Origin: Desmonostoc vinosum HA7617-LM4
GTDB taxonomy: Bacteria > Cyanobacteriota > Cyanobacteriia > Cyanobacteriales > Nostocaceae
Assembly: GCA_019359515.1 (NCBI GenBank)
Contig: JAHHHC010000020.1
Span: 42,944-106,943, forward strand
DNA length: 64,000 nucleotides
Reading direction: 5' to 3'
A program made the translations under genes and the position numbers. Below, one piece after another: positions 35,619-46,082 of this stretch. Below the pieces are notes generated by a model. The model had not been told where the DNA came from and did no database searches. It saw only the letters and a program-made list of their open reading frames with translations. The stretch's first letter is position 1. Every line of letters starts with the position of its first letter.

Positions 35619-36521
35619 AAATTATTTGTCGTATCCCACTCAGATATCTCTATTATTTACCGTGAATCGTCATCTTAAGTTCAACAATTAACTTATGAAT
35701 TAGATTTATGATTTCGCACTCCCCCCCAAATCGCCAACGAAAGCGCAAAAAATCACCTCCCTACTCCTTCCTCGGCGTCCTCGGCAGTTCGTTAAATCCT
35801 AAAAAATTTGTAGACAATAGCAAATAGATGATATATATTATTAGATTGTGACCAAACATGGAAATTAAGTTGCGTCTTCATTGCCATTTCTTTAGCTAGC
35901 CTAAGCATCAAAATTTGATGACTTAGTTCCAAATGGAAAAAAACTAGCTGAAACTGGTAGGAGGCTGGTAAACTAGAGAATCCTTGAGGTCAACTACTAA
36001 ACTTGTGGTCTAAAATTAAGACTGGCCACAAAGCAAAAAGTCAACTTCCTCCTGAAACCCCTGAAAAAGTAGGTAAAACCTTAGACGATAGTTTAGGGTG
36101 ATCAGTGAAGTAGAAACTGAGCGATAATGTTGATTTCATAGCATTGCATCAGTCTCAGTTAAAGGATACTGAGTGGTAAAAACTGCTTAAGTCCCACTAC
36201 AAACAAGAAGTGCCAGAGCAATTGCTTGGATATGAGCATTGCTGCACGCAGCGTCAAGCTGTAGCGCCTTGCATTGATTCGAGAGGTTACTCCTTTTCAA
36301 GGTAAAGGAAATTTTAGCTGTTCTGGTGACTTAGTGATTGAAAGTGAACAAAGTCACCCAGCAGCGCGGACACAATTGATTATTTGTGTCCAAATAAGTA
36401 TGGAACGGTATAAGACCGCTCCTAATTCGGGGTCTACCCCAAATTTATAGATAGCGCTTTCAAGCGTATTCTCTAGAGTCCGATTCCAAGGTCAGCAAGT
36501 AGATAAGGAGAACCAGTTACT
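35619..36521 (+). other. long upstream region of the ribosomal cluster
   Basis: About 900 bases separate ndhN from rplC without a credible coding frame. Two hairpins lie in the last 200 bases: GGTGACTT/AAGTCACC (36325-36358) and GACACAA/TTGTGTC (36369-36390). The promoter of the S10/spc cluster and a transcribed leader that could be a target of ribosomal-protein feedback probably lie here. AAGGAGA about 13 bases before GTG 36522 is the rplC ribosome site. The exact promoter cannot be placed by reading. Confidence 0.5.
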
Positions 36522-37157
36522 GTGTCAGTAGGTATTCTCGGCACCAAGCTGGGCATGACCCAAGTATTTGACGAGGCAGGAGTAGCGATTCCTGTCACCG
36601 TGATTCAAGCAGGTCCATGCACCGTTACACAAGTTAAAACGAAACAGACCGACGGTTACTCCGCCATTCAGGTTGGCTATGGCGAAGTCAAACCAAAGGC
36701 GCTTAACCAACCATTACTCGGTCACTTAAAAAAATCCTCTGCCCCACCATTACGTCACCTCAACGAGTATCGTACCGATACCTCTGGTGATTATGCTCTG
36801 GGTCAAGAGATTAAAGCAGATATTTTTAGTGCAGGTCAAATTGTAGACGTCAGCGGTACAAGCATCGGTCGCGGTTTTGCAGGCAACCAAAAGCGCAACA
36901 ACTTTGGCCGAGGGCCCATGTCACACGGTTCCAAGAACCACAGAGCGCCAGGTTCCATCGGTGCTGGGACAACGCCAGGACGTGTTTATCCAGGTAAACG
37001 GATGGCGGGGCGTTTGGGTGGTACTAGCGTCACCATTCGGAAATTAACAGTAGTGCGAGTAGACGCCGATCGCAACCTATTGTTAATCAAGGGAGCCGTG
37101 CCCGGTAAGCCAGGTGCATTGCTGAATATTATGCCAGCAAACAAAGTTGGTAAATAG
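36522..37157 (+). CDS. rplC: 50S ribosomal protein L3
   Basis: L3 (211 residues) starts with [17 protein letters not shown] and carries the RNA-binding tip [19 protein letters not shown] that reaches the peptidyl transferase centre; it helps start 50S assembly. GTG start, preceded by AAGGAGA. It is the first gene of the cluster; rpsJ, which leads the E. coli S10 operon, is absent, as in other cyanobacteria. A repeat-bearing 230-base spacer separates it from rplD. Confidence 0.97.
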   Translation: MSVGILGTKLGMTQVFDEAGVAIPVTVIQAGPCTVTQVKTKQTDGYSAIQVGYGEVKPKALNQPLLGHLKKSSAPPLRHLNEYRTDTSGDYALGQEIKADIFSAGQIVDVSGTSIGRGFAGNQKRNNFGRGPMSHGSKNHRAPGSIGAGTTPGRVYPGKRMAGRLGGTSVTIRKLTVVRVDADRNLLLIKGAVPGKPGALLNIMPANKVGK

Positions 37158-37325
37158 TCATTGGTCACTTAGTCACTTGTACTGAGCGGCTTGCCTTGAG
37201 CGGAGTCGAAAGGAGCCGAAGTATTAGTCATTGGCTGACAAATGACAAAGACAACTGACCCGACAAGTGACGCTCCTATGTCGCTCTAAGCGAAGCTATG
37301 CCGTAGGCTTGACGCTGCGAAGATC

Positions 37326-37369
37326 GCTAGTTGCTCATCAGGGAAACCCCCAAGACCACGCTAGCTCAC
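37326..37369 (+). repeat. GCTAGTTGCTCAT hairpin repeat, copy A
   Basis: A divergent copy of the element also found at 44836-44898 and, inverted, at 51296-51360. GCTAG and CTAGC mark the ends, with AGGGAAACCCCC in the middle. It lies inside an in-frame upstream extension of rplD, which is therefore not taken as coding. Confidence 0.7.
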
Positions 37370-37387
37370 AAAGTACAAAAAACGAAC

Positions 37388-38020
37388 ATGGTTGAAAGTG
37401 TAATTAAAAATTGGCAAGGCGAGCAAGTCGGAGAAACTTCCTTCGAGTTGCGAACTGCTAAAGAAGAAACAGCAGCACATATCGTGCATCGAGCCTTGGT
37501 ACGCCAAACGACCAATGCTCGCCAAGGAACAGCCAGTACAAAAACTCGTTCCGAAGTCCGAGGCGGCGGCCGCAAACCTTGGCGACAAAAAGGTACTGGT
37601 CGCGCTCGTGCTGGTTCTATCCGTTCACCGTTATGGCGCGGTGGTGGTGTGATCTTTGGCCCCAAACCCAGAGACTACGAACTGAAAATGAACCGCAAAG
37701 AACGACGCCTAGCACTACGGACAGCATTTGTCGGTCGTGCTGACGATTTGATTGTGGTAGAAGAATTTAGTAACGAACTATCCCGTCCCAAAACTAAGGA
37801 ATTAGTACAAGCACTAGCTCGTTGGGGCGCAGCACCAGAAAACAAGACACTGTTAATTTTGTCTGAATTTCCCGAAAACGTATATTTGTCAGCCCGTAAC
37901 ATCGAGAATTTAAAGCTAATTGCTGCTAATCAATTAAACGTCTACGATTTGTTGCACGCTGACAAAGTTGTCATTACAACATCAGCCATAGAGAAAATTA
38001 AGGAGGTCTACAGTGACTAA
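37388..38020 (+). CDS. rplD: 50S ribosomal protein L4
   Basis: L4 (210 residues from ATG 37388) has the signature loop [20 protein letters not shown] lining the exit tunnel and the C-terminal [15 protein letters not shown]. The frame runs upstream to 37331, but that part encodes the repeat copy A, so ATG 37388 is chosen. It overlaps rplW by 8 bases, implying coupled translation. In E. coli L4 represses its own operon; whether that holds here is unknown. Confidence 0.96.
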   Translation: MVESVIKNWQGEQVGETSFELRTAKEETAAHIVHRALVRQTTNARQGTASTKTRSEVRGGGRKPWRQKGTGRARAGSIRSPLWRGGGVIFGPKPRDYELKMNRKERRLALRTAFVGRADDLIVVEEFSNELSRPKTKELVQALARWGAAPENKTLLILSEFPENVYLSARNIENLKLIAANQLNVYDLLHADKVVITTSAIEKIKEVYSD

Positions 38021-38327
38021 CTTCGACCCCCGCAACCTTCCTGATTTAATCCGTCGCCCCATCGTTACTGAGAAAGCGACTATTTTGATGGAGCAAAATA
38101 AGTACACCTTTGAAGTGACTCTCAAAGCCAGAAAGCCAGAAATCAAAGCTGCGATCGAAGACTTATTTCAAGTAAAGGTTGTAAAAATTAATACAGCAAT
38201 TCCCCCGCGTCGGAAGCGGCGCGTGGGTAAATTTGTCGGTTATAAACCCCAATACAAGCGAGCTATTGTCACACTCGCGCCTGGGGACGAAGAAAAAATT
38301 AGACAGGTTCTATTCCCAGAACTCTAA
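38013..38327 (+). CDS. rplW: 50S ribosomal protein L23
   Basis: L23 (104 residues) sits at the exit of the peptide tunnel, where trigger factor and SRP dock. The motifs [20 protein letters not shown] and [20 protein letters not shown] are typical. GTG start at 38013 overlapping the end of rplD, with AAGGAGG just upstream inside rplD. Confidence 0.97.
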   Translation: MTNFDPRNLPDLIRRPIVTEKATILMEQNKYTFEVTLKARKPEIKAAIEDLFQVKVVKINTAIPPRRKRRVGKFVGYKPQYKRAIVTLAPGDEEKIRQVLFPEL

Positions 38328-38408
38328 TTTTAAAGTTACGAGTCATGGGTTGTCAAACTTAGCACTCAGTAACTAGTACTCAAAACTTAGCACTCAAAAC
38401 TTAAAAAT

Positions 38409-39272
38409 ATGGGTACTCGTTCTTATCGCCCTTATACCCCCAGCACACGCCAAGTCACAATCTCCGACTTTGCAGAAATCACCAAAACCGAGCCGGAAAA
38501 ATCGTTAACGGTCGGGCTACACCGTGCCAAAGGTCGGAACAACCAAGGGCGAATTACTAGCCGTCGCCGCGGTGGCGGACATAAAAGACTTTACCGGATT
38601 ATCGACTTTAAAAGAGATAAGCGTAATATCCCAGCCACAGTCACAGCAATTGAATACGATCCCAACCGCAACGCTCGCATTGCCCTGTTAGTTTATGAGG
38701 ACGGCGAGAAGCGGTATATCCTCCAGCCCAACGGCATGAAAGTGGGGACAAAAATTATTGCTGGCCCTGAGTCGCCCATTGAAGATGGCAACGCCTTACC
38801 TCTAGCAAACATCCCCTTGGGTACTAGCGTACATAACGTAGAATTGATTGCTGGTAAAGGCGGTCAAATTGTGCGTGCTGCTGGTGCGACTGCACAAGTC
38901 GTGGCAAAAGAAGGCAATTATGTAACCCTCAAGCTACCCTCTGGTGAAGTCCGCATGATTCGGCGCGAATGCTACGCCACCATTGGGCAAGTAGGCAACA
39001 CCGACGCCAGAAACTTGAGCGCCGGGAAAGCCGGTCGCAACCGCTGGAAAGGTCGCCGTCCCAAGGTCAGAGGTAGCGTCATGAACCCAGTTGACCACCC
39101 ACACGGCGGTGGTGAAGGTAGGGCCCCCATCGGCAGATCAGGCCCAGTTACACCTTGGGGTAAACCAGCCTTGGGTGCTAAAACACGCAAACCCAAGAAA
39201 GCCAGCAGTAAATTGATTGTGCGTCGTCGCCGCAAATCGTCTAAACGCGGTCGTGGTGGTCGTGAGTCTTAA
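38409..39272 (+). CDS. rplB: 50S ribosomal protein L2
   Basis: L2 (287 residues) binds 23S rRNA near the peptidyl transferase centre. The motifs [19 protein letters not shown] and [17 protein letters not shown] are intact, with the conserved His in HGGGEG. The basic tail is complete. ATG 38409; the 81-base spacer after rplW contains ACTCAAAACTTA repeats. Confidence 0.97.
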   Translation: MGTRSYRPYTPSTRQVTISDFAEITKTEPEKSLTVGLHRAKGRNNQGRITSRRRGGGHKRLYRIIDFKRDKRNIPATVTAIEYDPNRNARIALLVYEDGEKRYILQPNGMKVGTKIIAGPESPIEDGNALPLANIPLGTSVHNVELIAGKGGQIVRAAGATAQVVAKEGNYVTLKLPSGEVRMIRRECYATIGQVGNTDARNLSAGKAGRNRWKGRRPKVRGSVMNPVDHPHGGGEGRAPIGRSGPVTPWGKPALGAKTRKPKKASSKLIVRRRRKSSKRGRGGRES

Positions 39273-39350
39273 TTCAGTGATGAGTGCTGAGTCCAATAAC
39301 CCAACTCAAGACTCAAAACTGACAACTTGTAAACTTAAAACTTTCTAACT

Positions 39351-39629
39351 ATGGGTCGTTCACTTAAAAAAGGGCCTTTCGTTGCCGACCATTTGCTCAG
39401 CAAAATTGAAAAGCTAAACGAGAGAAACGAAAAACAAGTAATTAAAACTTGGTCGAGAGCCTCGACAATATTACCCCAAATGGTTGGTCATACCATTGCT
39501 GTTCACAACGGGCGTCAACACGTTCCAGTGTTTGTCAACGATCAAATGGTAGGACATAAATTAGGAGAATTTGCTCCCACACGTACCTATAGGGGTCATG
39601 GCAAAAGTGACAAAAAAGCAGGTAGGTAA
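39351..39629 (+). CDS. rpsS: 30S ribosomal protein S19
   Basis: S19 (92 residues) lies at the head of the 30S subunit, where it contacts tRNA and S13. [36 protein letters not shown] and [16 protein letters not shown] are diagnostic. The downstream spacer is full of TGACAAA heptamers. Confidence 0.97.
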   Translation: MGRSLKKGPFVADHLLSKIEKLNERNEKQVIKTWSRASTILPQMVGHTIAVHNGRQHVPVFVNDQMVGHKLGEFAPTRTYRGHGKSDKKAGR

Positions 39630-39665
39630 TTAGTCCTTTGTCTTTTGTCCGTTGTCCTTTGTAGC

Positions 39666-39705
39666 TGACAAATGACGAATGACAAATGACGAATGACAAA
39701 TGACA
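39666..39705 (+). repeat. TGACAAA/TGACGAA tandem heptamers
   Basis: Alternating TGACAAA and TGACGAA units occupy the rpsS-rplV spacer. Similar tracts recur before rplE, rplF, rpsE, truA and rplM in this cluster, so they were inserted repeatedly within the operon without breaking it. Confidence 0.85.
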
Positions 39706-39716
39706 AGGAGAAAATT

Positions 39717-40076
39717 ATGGCTACTGATACTAATGAAGTCAAAGCGATCGCTCGTTATATCCGCATGTCACCCTATAAAGTGCGTCGTGTACTCGATCAG
39801 ATTCGGGGGCGATCCTATCGCGAAGCACTGATCATACTAGAGTTTATGCCCTATCGCGCCACTGAACCAGTATTAAAGTTGCTCAGAAGCGCCGCTGCCA
39901 ATGCCGAACACAACGCTGGGTTAGACCGGACTCAACTCGTGATTACCCAAGCATACGCCGACCAAGGGCCAGTCCTGAAAAGATTCCAACCCAGAGCGCA
40001 AGGTCGCGCTTACCAAATTCGCAAACCGACGTGTCACATTACTCTCGCTGTAGCCGCTGATGCTGCTGCTGAATAA
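39717..40076 (+). CDS. rplV: 50S ribosomal protein L22
   Basis: L22 (119 residues from ATG 39717) lines the exit tunnel with its beta-hairpin ([20 protein letters not shown]). The start of the conserved domain is [20 protein letters not shown]. The frame begins at 39693 inside the TGACAAA repeat; AAGGAG just before ATG 39717 fixes the start. Confidence 0.96.
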   Translation: MATDTNEVKAIARYIRMSPYKVRRVLDQIRGRSYREALIILEFMPYRATEPVLKLLRSAAANAEHNAGLDRTQLVITQAYADQGPVLKRFQPRAQGRAYQIRKPTCHITLAVAADAAAE

Positions 40077-40128
40077 GTAAAATTACACAAAAAATGCCTA
40101 AAGTCAGAAATTTTTAGAGGAAGCATTT

Positions 40129-40893
40129 GTGGGACAGAAGATTCATCCAGTTGGTTTTCGCTTGGGTATTACACACGAACATCAATCCCGTTGGTTTGCT
40201 GTTCCTGACCGCTATCCAGAACTACTCCAAGAAGACCACAAACTCCGTAAATATATAGAACAAAAGCTCGGTAGACTCGCTCAAAATAACGCCGGGATTT
40301 CCGAAGTGCGAATTGAGCGCAAAGCCGACCAAATCGACTTAGAAGTTCGCACAGCTAGACCAGGCGTAGTCGTAGGTCGTGGTGGACAAGGTATAGAAGC
40401 ATTACGTACCGGACTCCAAGAACTCTTAGGTGGCAATCGCCAAATTCGCATTAACGTCGTTGAAGTCCAACGAGTTGACGCCGATGCTTATCTGATTGCC
40501 GAATATATTGCTCAACAATTGGAACGCCGCGTTTCCTTCAGAAGAGTAGTACGCCAAGCAATTCAACGCGCCCAACGCGCCGGGATTCAAGGCATCAAAA
40601 TTCAAGTTAGCGGTCGGCTCAACGGCGCAGAAATTGCCCGGACAGAGTGGACTCGTGAAGGGAGAGTACCTCTACATACCCTACGGGCTGACATTGACTA
40701 CTCTTACTGCACAGCCAAGACTGTTTACGGCATTCTGGGCATTAAAGTCTGGGTATTCAAAGGAGAAATCATCCCAGGACAGGAAGAAACTCCACCGCCA
40801 CCCACCGCCACCCGCGAACGCGAACGCGAACCCCGCCGCCGTCAACAACAACGCCGTCGCCAGCAATTTGAAGATCGATCAAATGAAGGGTAA
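40129..40893 (+). CDS. rpsC: 30S ribosomal protein S3
   Basis: S3 (254 residues) forms part of the mRNA entry site. KH motif [18 protein letters not shown] and [15 protein letters not shown] are conserved. The C-terminal 30 residues are an Arg/Glu/Gln-rich extension ([20 protein letters not shown]) longer than in E. coli. GTG start with AGAGGAAGC upstream. The spacer after it is made of AATCCCTAATCCCC repeats. Confidence 0.96.
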   Translation: MGQKIHPVGFRLGITHEHQSRWFAVPDRYPELLQEDHKLRKYIEQKLGRLAQNNAGISEVRIERKADQIDLEVRTARPGVVVGRGGQGIEALRTGLQELLGGNRQIRINVVEVQRVDADAYLIAEYIAQQLERRVSFRRVVRQAIQRAQRAGIQGIKIQVSGRLNGAEIARTEWTREGRVPLHTLRADIDYSYCTAKTVYGILGIKVWVFKGEIIPGQEETPPPPTATREREREPRRRQQQRRRQQFEDRSNEG

Positions 40894-41000
40894 ACGGGGA
40901 CTGGGGACTGAGAACTGGGGAGTGGGTAAGAATTTCAACCAATCCCCAATCCCTAATCCCCAATCCCTAATCCCTAATCCCTAATCCCCAGTACCTAGTC

Positions 41001-41426
41001 ATGCTAAGTCCTAGAAGAACTAAATTCCGCAAACAACAGCGCGGACGGATGGAGGGTCTAGCCCACCGTGGAAGTACCCTAAGCTTTGGTGATTTTGCCC
41101 TCCAAGCTCAAGAACCCGCTTGGATTACCTCTCGACAAATAGAAGCATCACGTCGAGCTATGACCCGTTATATCCGCCGGGGTGGCAAAATCTGGATTCG
41201 GATTTTCCCAGATAAACCTGTTACCATGCGTCCCGCAGAAACTCGGATGGGTTCTGGTAAAGGTTCACCAGAGTTTTGGGTAGCTGTAGTTAAGCCAGGG
41301 CGAATTTTGTTTGAAATCGCTGGCGTTTCGGAAGAAACTGCTCGTGAAGCAATGCGCTTGGCTGCATTTAAGCTACCAATTAAAACCAAATTCATTGCAC
41401 GGACTCAACCGCAGGAGCAGGAGTAG
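41001..41426 (+). CDS. rplP: 50S ribosomal protein L16
   Basis: L16 (141 residues) organises the A-site side of the 50S subunit. [36 protein letters not shown] and [20 protein letters not shown] are typical. ATG 41001 follows a CCCTAATCCCC repeat spacer. The next gene begins 3 bases after its stop. Confidence 0.97.
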   Translation: MLSPRRTKFRKQQRGRMEGLAHRGSTLSFGDFALQAQEPAWITSRQIEASRRAMTRYIRRGGKIWIRIFPDKPVTMRPAETRMGSGKGSPEFWVAVVKPGRILFEIAGVSEETAREAMRLAAFKLPIKTKFIARTQPQEQE

Positions 41427-41429
41427 GTT

Positions 41430-41657
41430 ATGCCTCTTCCCAAGATTTCAGAAGCTAGAGAATTAAGTGACGAAAAACTGGCTGAGGAAATTGTCGCCAC
41501 TAAAAAGCAACTGTTTCAGTTGCGCTTGCAAAAAGCAACCAGACAATTAGAAAAACCTCACCTATTTCGCCACGCCCGCCATCGCCTTGCCCAGCTATTG
41601 ACAGTAGAGGCAGAACGTCAACGGGCTGTAAGTCAAACGCCCACAGAAGAAAAGTAG
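41430..41657 (+). CDS. rpmC: 50S ribosomal protein L29
   Basis: L29 (75 residues) lies beside L23 at the tunnel exit. It is a two-helix protein with ELSDEKLAEEIVATKKQLFQ and LRLQKATRQLEKPHLFRHAR. It is tightly packed between rplP (3-base gap) and rpsQ (6-base gap). Confidence 0.96.
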   Translation: MPLPKISEARELSDEKLAEEIVATKKQLFQLRLQKATRQLEKPHLFRHARHRLAQLLTVEAERQRAVSQTPTEEK

Positions 41658-41663
41658 GAGATT

Positions 41664-41912
41664 ATGGCAGTCAAAGAACGCGTTGGCTTGGTAGTGAGCG
41701 ATAAAATGCAAAAAACGGTAGTAGTCGCCGTGGAAAACCGCGCTCCTCACCCCAAGTACGGCAAAATTGTAGTTCAAACCCGGCGCTATAAAGTTCACGA
41801 TGAAGATAATCAATGCAAAGTGGGCGATCGCGTGCGGATTCAGGAAACCAGACCTCTGAGTAAAACCAAGCGCTGGCAAGTTACAGAAATCCTTACCGTC
41901 AAACCTGTTTAA
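41664..41912 (+). CDS. rpsQ: 30S ribosomal protein S17
   Basis: S17 (82 residues) binds the lower body of 16S r[43 protein letters not shown] and [12 protein letters not shown] are diagnostic. A GTAGGAG ribosome site overlaps the end of rpmC. Confidence 0.97.
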   Translation: MAVKERVGLVVSDKMQKTVVVAVENRAPHPKYGKIVVQTRRYKVHDEDNQCKVGDRVRIQETRPLSKTKRWQVTEILTVKPV

Positions 41913-41960
41913 AACTCATAGTTGTTAGTTTGCTAACAACCACCATAAGGGAGACAAATC

Positions 41961-42329
41961 GTGATTCAACCCCAGACCTATCTCAATGTCGCAGATAACA
42001 GCGGTGCCCGGAAACTCATGTGCATCCGCGTTTTAGGCGCAGGTAACAGACGTTACGGTTTCATCGGTGACAAAATTATCGCCGTTGTTAAAGATGCTCA
42101 ACCCAACATGGCTGTAAAAAAATCCGATGTTGTGGAAGCTGTGATTGTCCGCACCCGCCACAATATCCACCGAGACAGCGGTATGACTATTCGTTTTGAC
42201 GATAACGCCGCAGTCATCATCAACAAAGACGGTAATCCCAGAGGTACACGCGTCTTTGGCCCTGTTGCCCGCGAATTGCGCGACAAAAACTTTACCAAAA
42301 TCGTTTCTCTGGCGCCGGAGGTGCTGTAA
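41961..42329 (+). CDS. rplN: 50S ribosomal protein L14
   Basis: L14 (122 residues) lies at the subunit interface. [40 protein letters not shown] and [12 protein letters not shown] are typical. GTG start after AAGGGAGAC. Its stop TAATG overlaps the ATG of rplX. Confidence 0.97.
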   Translation: MIQPQTYLNVADNSGARKLMCIRVLGAGNRRYGFIGDKIIAVVKDAQPNMAVKKSDVVEAVIVRTRHNIHRDSGMTIRFDDNAAVIINKDGNPRGTRVFGPVARELRDKNFTKIVSLAPEVL

Positions 42330-42682
42330 TGGCAACCACAAAGAATACACCCAAAGTATTCCATAAAATGCATGTCAAAACTGGTGACACCGTACAAGTG
42401 ATTGCCGGTAAAGACAAAGGCAAAGTTGGTGAAGTCATCAAAGCACTTCCCCAACTCAGTAAAGTTGTCGTCAAAGGCGTCAACATTAAAACTAAGCACG
42501 TCAAACCCCAGCAAGAAGGGGAATCAGGTAAAATCGTTACTCAGGAAGCTCCCATCCACAGCTCTAACGTCATGCTCTATTCCACGAAGCAAAACGTCGC
42601 TAGTCGTGTTTGCTACACCTTCACCCCAGAAGGCAAGAAAGTGAGGATGCTCAAGAAAACTGGCGAAATTCTGGATAAATAA
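42329..42682 (+). CDS. rplX: 50S ribosomal protein L24
   Basis: L24 (117 residues) is an assembly initiator protein at the tunnel exit. The KOW motif [20 protein letters not shown] and [19 protein letters not shown] are conserved. It shares one base with rplN, so the two are translationally coupled. A 149-base spacer with TGACAAAGGACAAA words and a CCCTG/CAGGG hairpin follows. Confidence 0.97.
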   Translation: MATTKNTPKVFHKMHVKTGDTVQVIAGKDKGKVGEVIKALPQLSKVVVKGVNIKTKHVKPQQEGESGKIVTQEAPIHSSNVMLYSTKQNVASRVCYTFTPEGKKVRMLKKTGEILDK

Positions 42683-42831
42683 GTAGTTATTAGTCATTGG
42701 TCATTGGTCATTTGTCATTATTGACAAAGGACAAAGGACAAATAACATAGACACCCAGAGGGTGGCTTCCCGAAGGGTAAGACAAATAAAGGTTCCCTGA
42801 CCAAGACCAGGGATAAACAGGACAAAAAACT

Positions 42832-43380
42832 ATGGCGACAACAAGACTTAAAAGCCTATATCAAGAGACAATCGTCCCCAAGCTCACTAATCAGTTTCAA
42901 TACACCAACATTCATCAAGTACCGAAGTTGCTCAAAGTAACTATTAACCGAGGTTTGGGGGAAGCTGCCCAAAATGCCAAGGCACTAGAAGCTTCCATCA
43001 ACGAAATTGCGCTGATCACAGGTCAAAAACCAGTAGTGACACGGGCAAAAAAAGCGATCGCAGGCTTTAAAATTCGTCAAGGAATGCCTGTCGGCATTAT
43101 GGTAACGCTCAGAGGCGAGAAGATGTACGCCTTTCTCGACCGACTTATTAGTTTGACACTACCGAGAATTCGAGATTTTCGCGGCATCAGCCCCAAAAGT
43201 TTTGACGGTCGCGGCAACTATACTCTGGGTGTAAGAGAACAGCTAATTTTTCCAGAAGTCGAGTACGATAGCATCGATCAAATCCGTGGTCTAGATATTT
43301 CTATCATCACCACAGCAAAAAACGACGAAGAGGGCCGCGCCTTACTTAAGGAAATGGGAATGCCCTTTCGCGATCAATAA
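42832..43380 (+). CDS. rplE: 50S ribosomal protein L5
   Basis: L5 (182 residues) binds 5S rRNA and contacts the P-site t[43 protein letters not shown] and [20 protein letters not shown] are typical. In E. coli rpsN lies next; here rpsH follows directly, as in other cyanobacteria. Confidence 0.97.
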   Translation: MATTRLKSLYQETIVPKLTNQFQYTNIHQVPKLLKVTINRGLGEAAQNAKALEASINEIALITGQKPVVTRAKKAIAGFKIRQGMPVGIMVTLRGEKMYAFLDRLISLTLPRIRDFRGISPKSFDGRGNYTLGVREQLIFPEVEYDSIDQIRGLDISIITTAKNDEEGRALLKEMGMPFRDQ

Positions 43381-43401
43381 GTTCATCTAATAGAGGGAAC
43401 G

Positions 43402-43803
43402 ATGGCGGCTAACGACACAATTGCAGATATGCTGACGCGCATCCGCAATGCCAACATGGCACGGCATCAAACTACACAAGTGCCAGCAACAAAAATGACT
43501 CGTAGTATTGCTAAAGTGCTACGAGAAGAAGGGTTTATCACTGAATTTGAAGAAGCAGGAGAAGGTATAAAGCGTAACTTGGTGATTTCCTTGAAATACA
43601 AGGGTAAGAATCGCCAGCCTCTGATTACCGCCTTAAAGCGAGTCAGTAAGCCTGGTTTGCGCGTTTACTCCAATAGAAAAGAATTACCCAGAGTACTAGG
43701 TGGTATCGGTATCGCCATTATTTCCACATCCAGTGGCATCATGACAGACCGCGAAGCGCGGCGTCAAAACTTGGGTGGAGAAGTACTTTGCTACGTTTGG
43801 TAG
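43402..43803 (+). CDS. rpsH: 30S ribosomal protein S8
   Basis: S8 (133 residues) binds the central domain of 16S rRNA and in E. coli represses the spc operon. [20 protein letters not shown] and the C-terminal [20 protein letters not shown] are diagnostic. AGAGGGAAC precedes ATG 43402. Confidence 0.97.
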   Translation: MAANDTIADMLTRIRNANMARHQTTQVPATKMTRSIAKVLREEGFITEFEEAGEGIKRNLVISLKYKGKNRQPLITALKRVSKPGLRVYSNRKELPRVLGGIGIAIISTSSGIMTDREARRQNLGGEVLCYVW

Positions 43804-43874
43804 TCATTAGTCATTTGTCATTAGTGCAAGACAAATAACAAACGACAAATAACAAACAAAGGACAAAAAAGATC

Positions 43875-44423
43875 ATGTCTCGTATTGGTAAACGTCCAAT
43901 TACTATTCCCGCTAAAGTACAAGTGGCGATTGATGGCACTAAGGTAGTGGTGAAAGGCCCGAAAGGGGAACTTTCGCGCGACCTCTCCACGGCCGTTATA
44001 GTCTCCCAAGAAGGGGAAACATTACTAGTGAACCGTCGGGATGATACCCGTACCTCAAGACAACTGCACGGTTTGAGCCGGACTTTAGTCGCCAACATGG
44101 TAGAGGGAGTCTCCCAAGGATTTCAACGCCGCTTAGAAATTCAAGGCGTTGGTTATCGGGCACAAGTTCAAGGGCGTAACCTAGTTTTGAACATGGGTTA
44201 CAGCCATCAGGTACAAATTGCTCCGCCCGAAGGTGTGCAATTTGCCGTAGAAAATAACACCAACGTCATTGTTAGTGGCTTTGACAAAGAATTAGTCGGC
44301 AACACCGCCGCTAAAATTCGTGCTGTTCGTCCACCCGAACCTTACAAAGGTAAAGGTATCCGCTATGCCGGCGAAGTGGTGAGACGTAAAGCTGGTAAGA
44401 CAGGTAAGAGTGGTAAGAAGTAA
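43875..44423 (+). CDS. rplF: 50S ribosomal protein L6
   Basis: L6 (182 residues) sits near the factor-binding site. [34 protein letters not shown] and the C-terminal [20 protein letters not shown] are conserved. The spacer before it carries ACAAATAACAAACGACAA repeats; rplR begins 2 bases after its stop. Confidence 0.97.
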   Translation: MSRIGKRPITIPAKVQVAIDGTKVVVKGPKGELSRDLSTAVIVSQEGETLLVNRRDDTRTSRQLHGLSRTLVANMVEGVSQGFQRRLEIQGVGYRAQVQGRNLVLNMGYSHQVQIAPPEGVQFAVENNTNVIVSGFDKELVGNTAAKIRAVRPPEPYKGKGIRYAGEVVRRKAGKTGKSGKK

Positions 44424-44425
44424 AA

Positions 44426-44788
44426 ATGAAACTTACTCGCAGAGAATCAAAACAACGTCGCCATCGACGCGTTCGTGGTAAAGTCGTCGGCTCCCCAGAA
44501 CGTCCCCGGTTAGCCGTATTTCGCTCCCACGAGCATATTTATGCTCAAGTGATTGATGATACAAAACATCATACATTAGTAGCAGCCTCGACCGTAGAGC
44601 CAGAGTTGAAATCGACCATCACATCAGGCTCGAACTGTGAAGCCTCGGTGCAAGTTGGTAAATTGATCGCAGCGCGATCGCTAGAAAAAGGCATCACCAA
44701 AGTAGTCTTTGATCGCGGTGGCAACTTATACCACGGTCGCATCAAAGCGCTAGCCGAAGCCGCACGCGAGGCCGGTTTAGATTTCTAA
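44426..44788 (+). CDS. rplR: 50S ribosomal protein L18
   Basis: L18 (120 residues) binds 5S rRNA with L5. [35 protein letters not shown] and [20 protein letters not shown] are diagnostic. It is almost contiguous with rplF. Confidence 0.97.
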   Translation: MKLTRRESKQRRHRRVRGKVVGSPERPRLAVFRSHEHIYAQVIDDTKHHTLVAASTVEPELKSTITSGSNCEASVQVGKLIAARSLEKGITKVVFDRGGNLYHGRIKALAEAAREAGLDF

Positions 44789-44835
44789 ATTGTCCATAGT
44801 CAATTGTCCTTTGTATAGCAAACAAATGACTAATG

Positions 44836-44898
44836 ACTAATGACCCTACGGGTTCGCTAGTTGCTCATGGGAAAACCCCCAAGACCGCACTAGCTCAC
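44836..44898 (+). repeat. GCTAGTTGCTCAT hairpin repeat, copy B
   Basis: The element contains CCCTACGGGTTCGCTAGTTG, GGGAAAACCCCC and CCGCACTAGCTCACC. The ends GCTAGTTGC and GCACTAGC can pair around the inner GGG/CCC stem. It is identical to the inverted copy at 51296-51360 but for one G. It fills the rplR-rpsE spacer. Confidence 0.85.
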
Positions 44899-44930
44899 CA
44901 ATGACTCATGACATTAAGAGAGCATTAATT

Positions 44931-45458
44931 ATGGCAACAGGTGGTCGTCGTAAAGCAAATCGCGCCAAGAAAGAAGAAACAACCTGGCAAGAGCGGGTTA
45001 TCCAGATCCGGCGTGTCAGTAAAGTAGTTAAAGGTGGTAAAAAACTCAGCTTCCGAGCAATTGTCGTCGTCGGCAACGAACGCGGTCAAGTTGGTGTTGG
45101 TGTAGGCAAAGCCTCAGATGTAATTGGTGCCGTCAAAAAAGGCGTAGCCGACGGTAAAAAACATCTCATTGACATCCCCATCACCAAATCCAACTCGATT
45201 CCCCACCCCATTGATGGTGTCGGTGGCGGTGCTAAAGTCATCATGCGACCAGCCGCACCCGGTACTGGGGTAATTGCTGGTGGCGCAGTGCGAACTGTGT
45301 TGGAATTAGCAGGAGTTCGTAATGTCCTAGCCAAGCAACTCGGCTCTAATAACCCACTCAATAACGCCAGAGCCGCAGTCAACGCCTTATCTACACTGCG
45401 TACCTTTGCCGAAGTCGCCGAAGACCGGGGTATCGCTATTGAAAATCTCTACATTTAA
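44931..45458 (+). CDS. rpsE: 30S ribosomal protein S5
   Basis: S5 (175 residues from ATG 44931) helps form the mRNA entry tunnel and guards decoding accuracy. [40 protein letters not shown] and [20 protein letters not shown] are typical. The frame extends to 44901 within a repeat, so ATG 44931 is taken. The E. coli neighbour rpmD (L30) is absent, as expected for cyanobacteria. Confidence 0.96.
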   Translation: MATGGRRKANRAKKEETTWQERVIQIRRVSKVVKGGKKLSFRAIVVVGNERGQVGVGVGKASDVIGAVKKGVADGKKHLIDIPITKSNSIPHPIDGVGGGAKVIMRPAAPGTGVIAGGAVRTVLELAGVRNVLAKQLGSNNPLNNARAAVNALSTLRTFAEVAEDRGIAIENLYI

Positions 45459-45565
45459 GTAGTCATTTGTTCTCAATTTTTAGTTTTTGCCGAGACAAAT
45501 GACAATTGACAACTGAATACTTCGACTTAGCTCAGTACAAGTAACTGATAACTGATGTTTGGCTT

Positions 45566-46009
45566 ATGAGACTCAATGACGTTAAGCCTCAAAAAGGCTC
45601 AAAAAAACGCCGTAAGCGTGTAGGTAGAGGCATTTCTGCTGGTCAAGGTGCCAGCGCTGGTTTAGGGATGCGGGGTCAAAAATCTCGTTCTGGTAGCAGT
45701 ACCAGACCAGGTTTTGAAGGTGGTCAGCAGCCATTGTACCGCCGCATACCCAAGTTGAAGGGCTTTCCAGTCGTTAATCGCAAGAATTACACTACGATTA
45801 ATGTAGAGAAGCTAGCCTCCCTCCCTGCTAATACAGAAGTAACTCTCACCTCCCTAAAAGCCGCAGGTATTATCACTGCTGTCAAAGGGCCGTTGAAAAT
45901 TTTAGGTAATGGGGAATTGAGCGTCCCGCTCAAGGTGCAAGCAGCAGCTTTCACAGGCCAAGCTCGTAGCAAAATTGAGGCAGCTGGTGGGAGTTGTGAA
46001 GTCTTATAG
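45566..46009 (+). CDS. rplO: 50S ribosomal protein L15
   Basis: L15 (147 residues) is a late-assembly 50S protein. [40 protein letters not shown] and the C-terminal [12 protein letters not shown] are diagnostic. ATG 45566. secY follows after 73 bases. Confidence 0.97.
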   Translation: MRLNDVKPQKGSKKRRKRVGRGISAGQGASAGLGMRGQKSRSGSSTRPGFEGGQQPLYRRIPKLKGFPVVNRKNYTTINVEKLASLPANTEVTLTSLKAAGIITAVKGPLKILGNGELSVPLKVQAAAFTGQARSKIEAAGGSCEVL

Positions 46010-46082
46010 TGAGCCAGCACAGCGCACTTAGATGTTAGCCAACTCGCTGCCAGCGCCTGGTTCACTATAAAGGTAGCACTCT

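Noticed and set aside
37331..37387. Upstream extension of rplD
   Set aside because: It encodes the hairpin repeat; the L4 family starts at the later ATG.
39666..39705. Tandem repeats considered as CRISPR
   Set aside because: Units are 7 bases long and directly contiguous, without spacers, and no cas genes are present.
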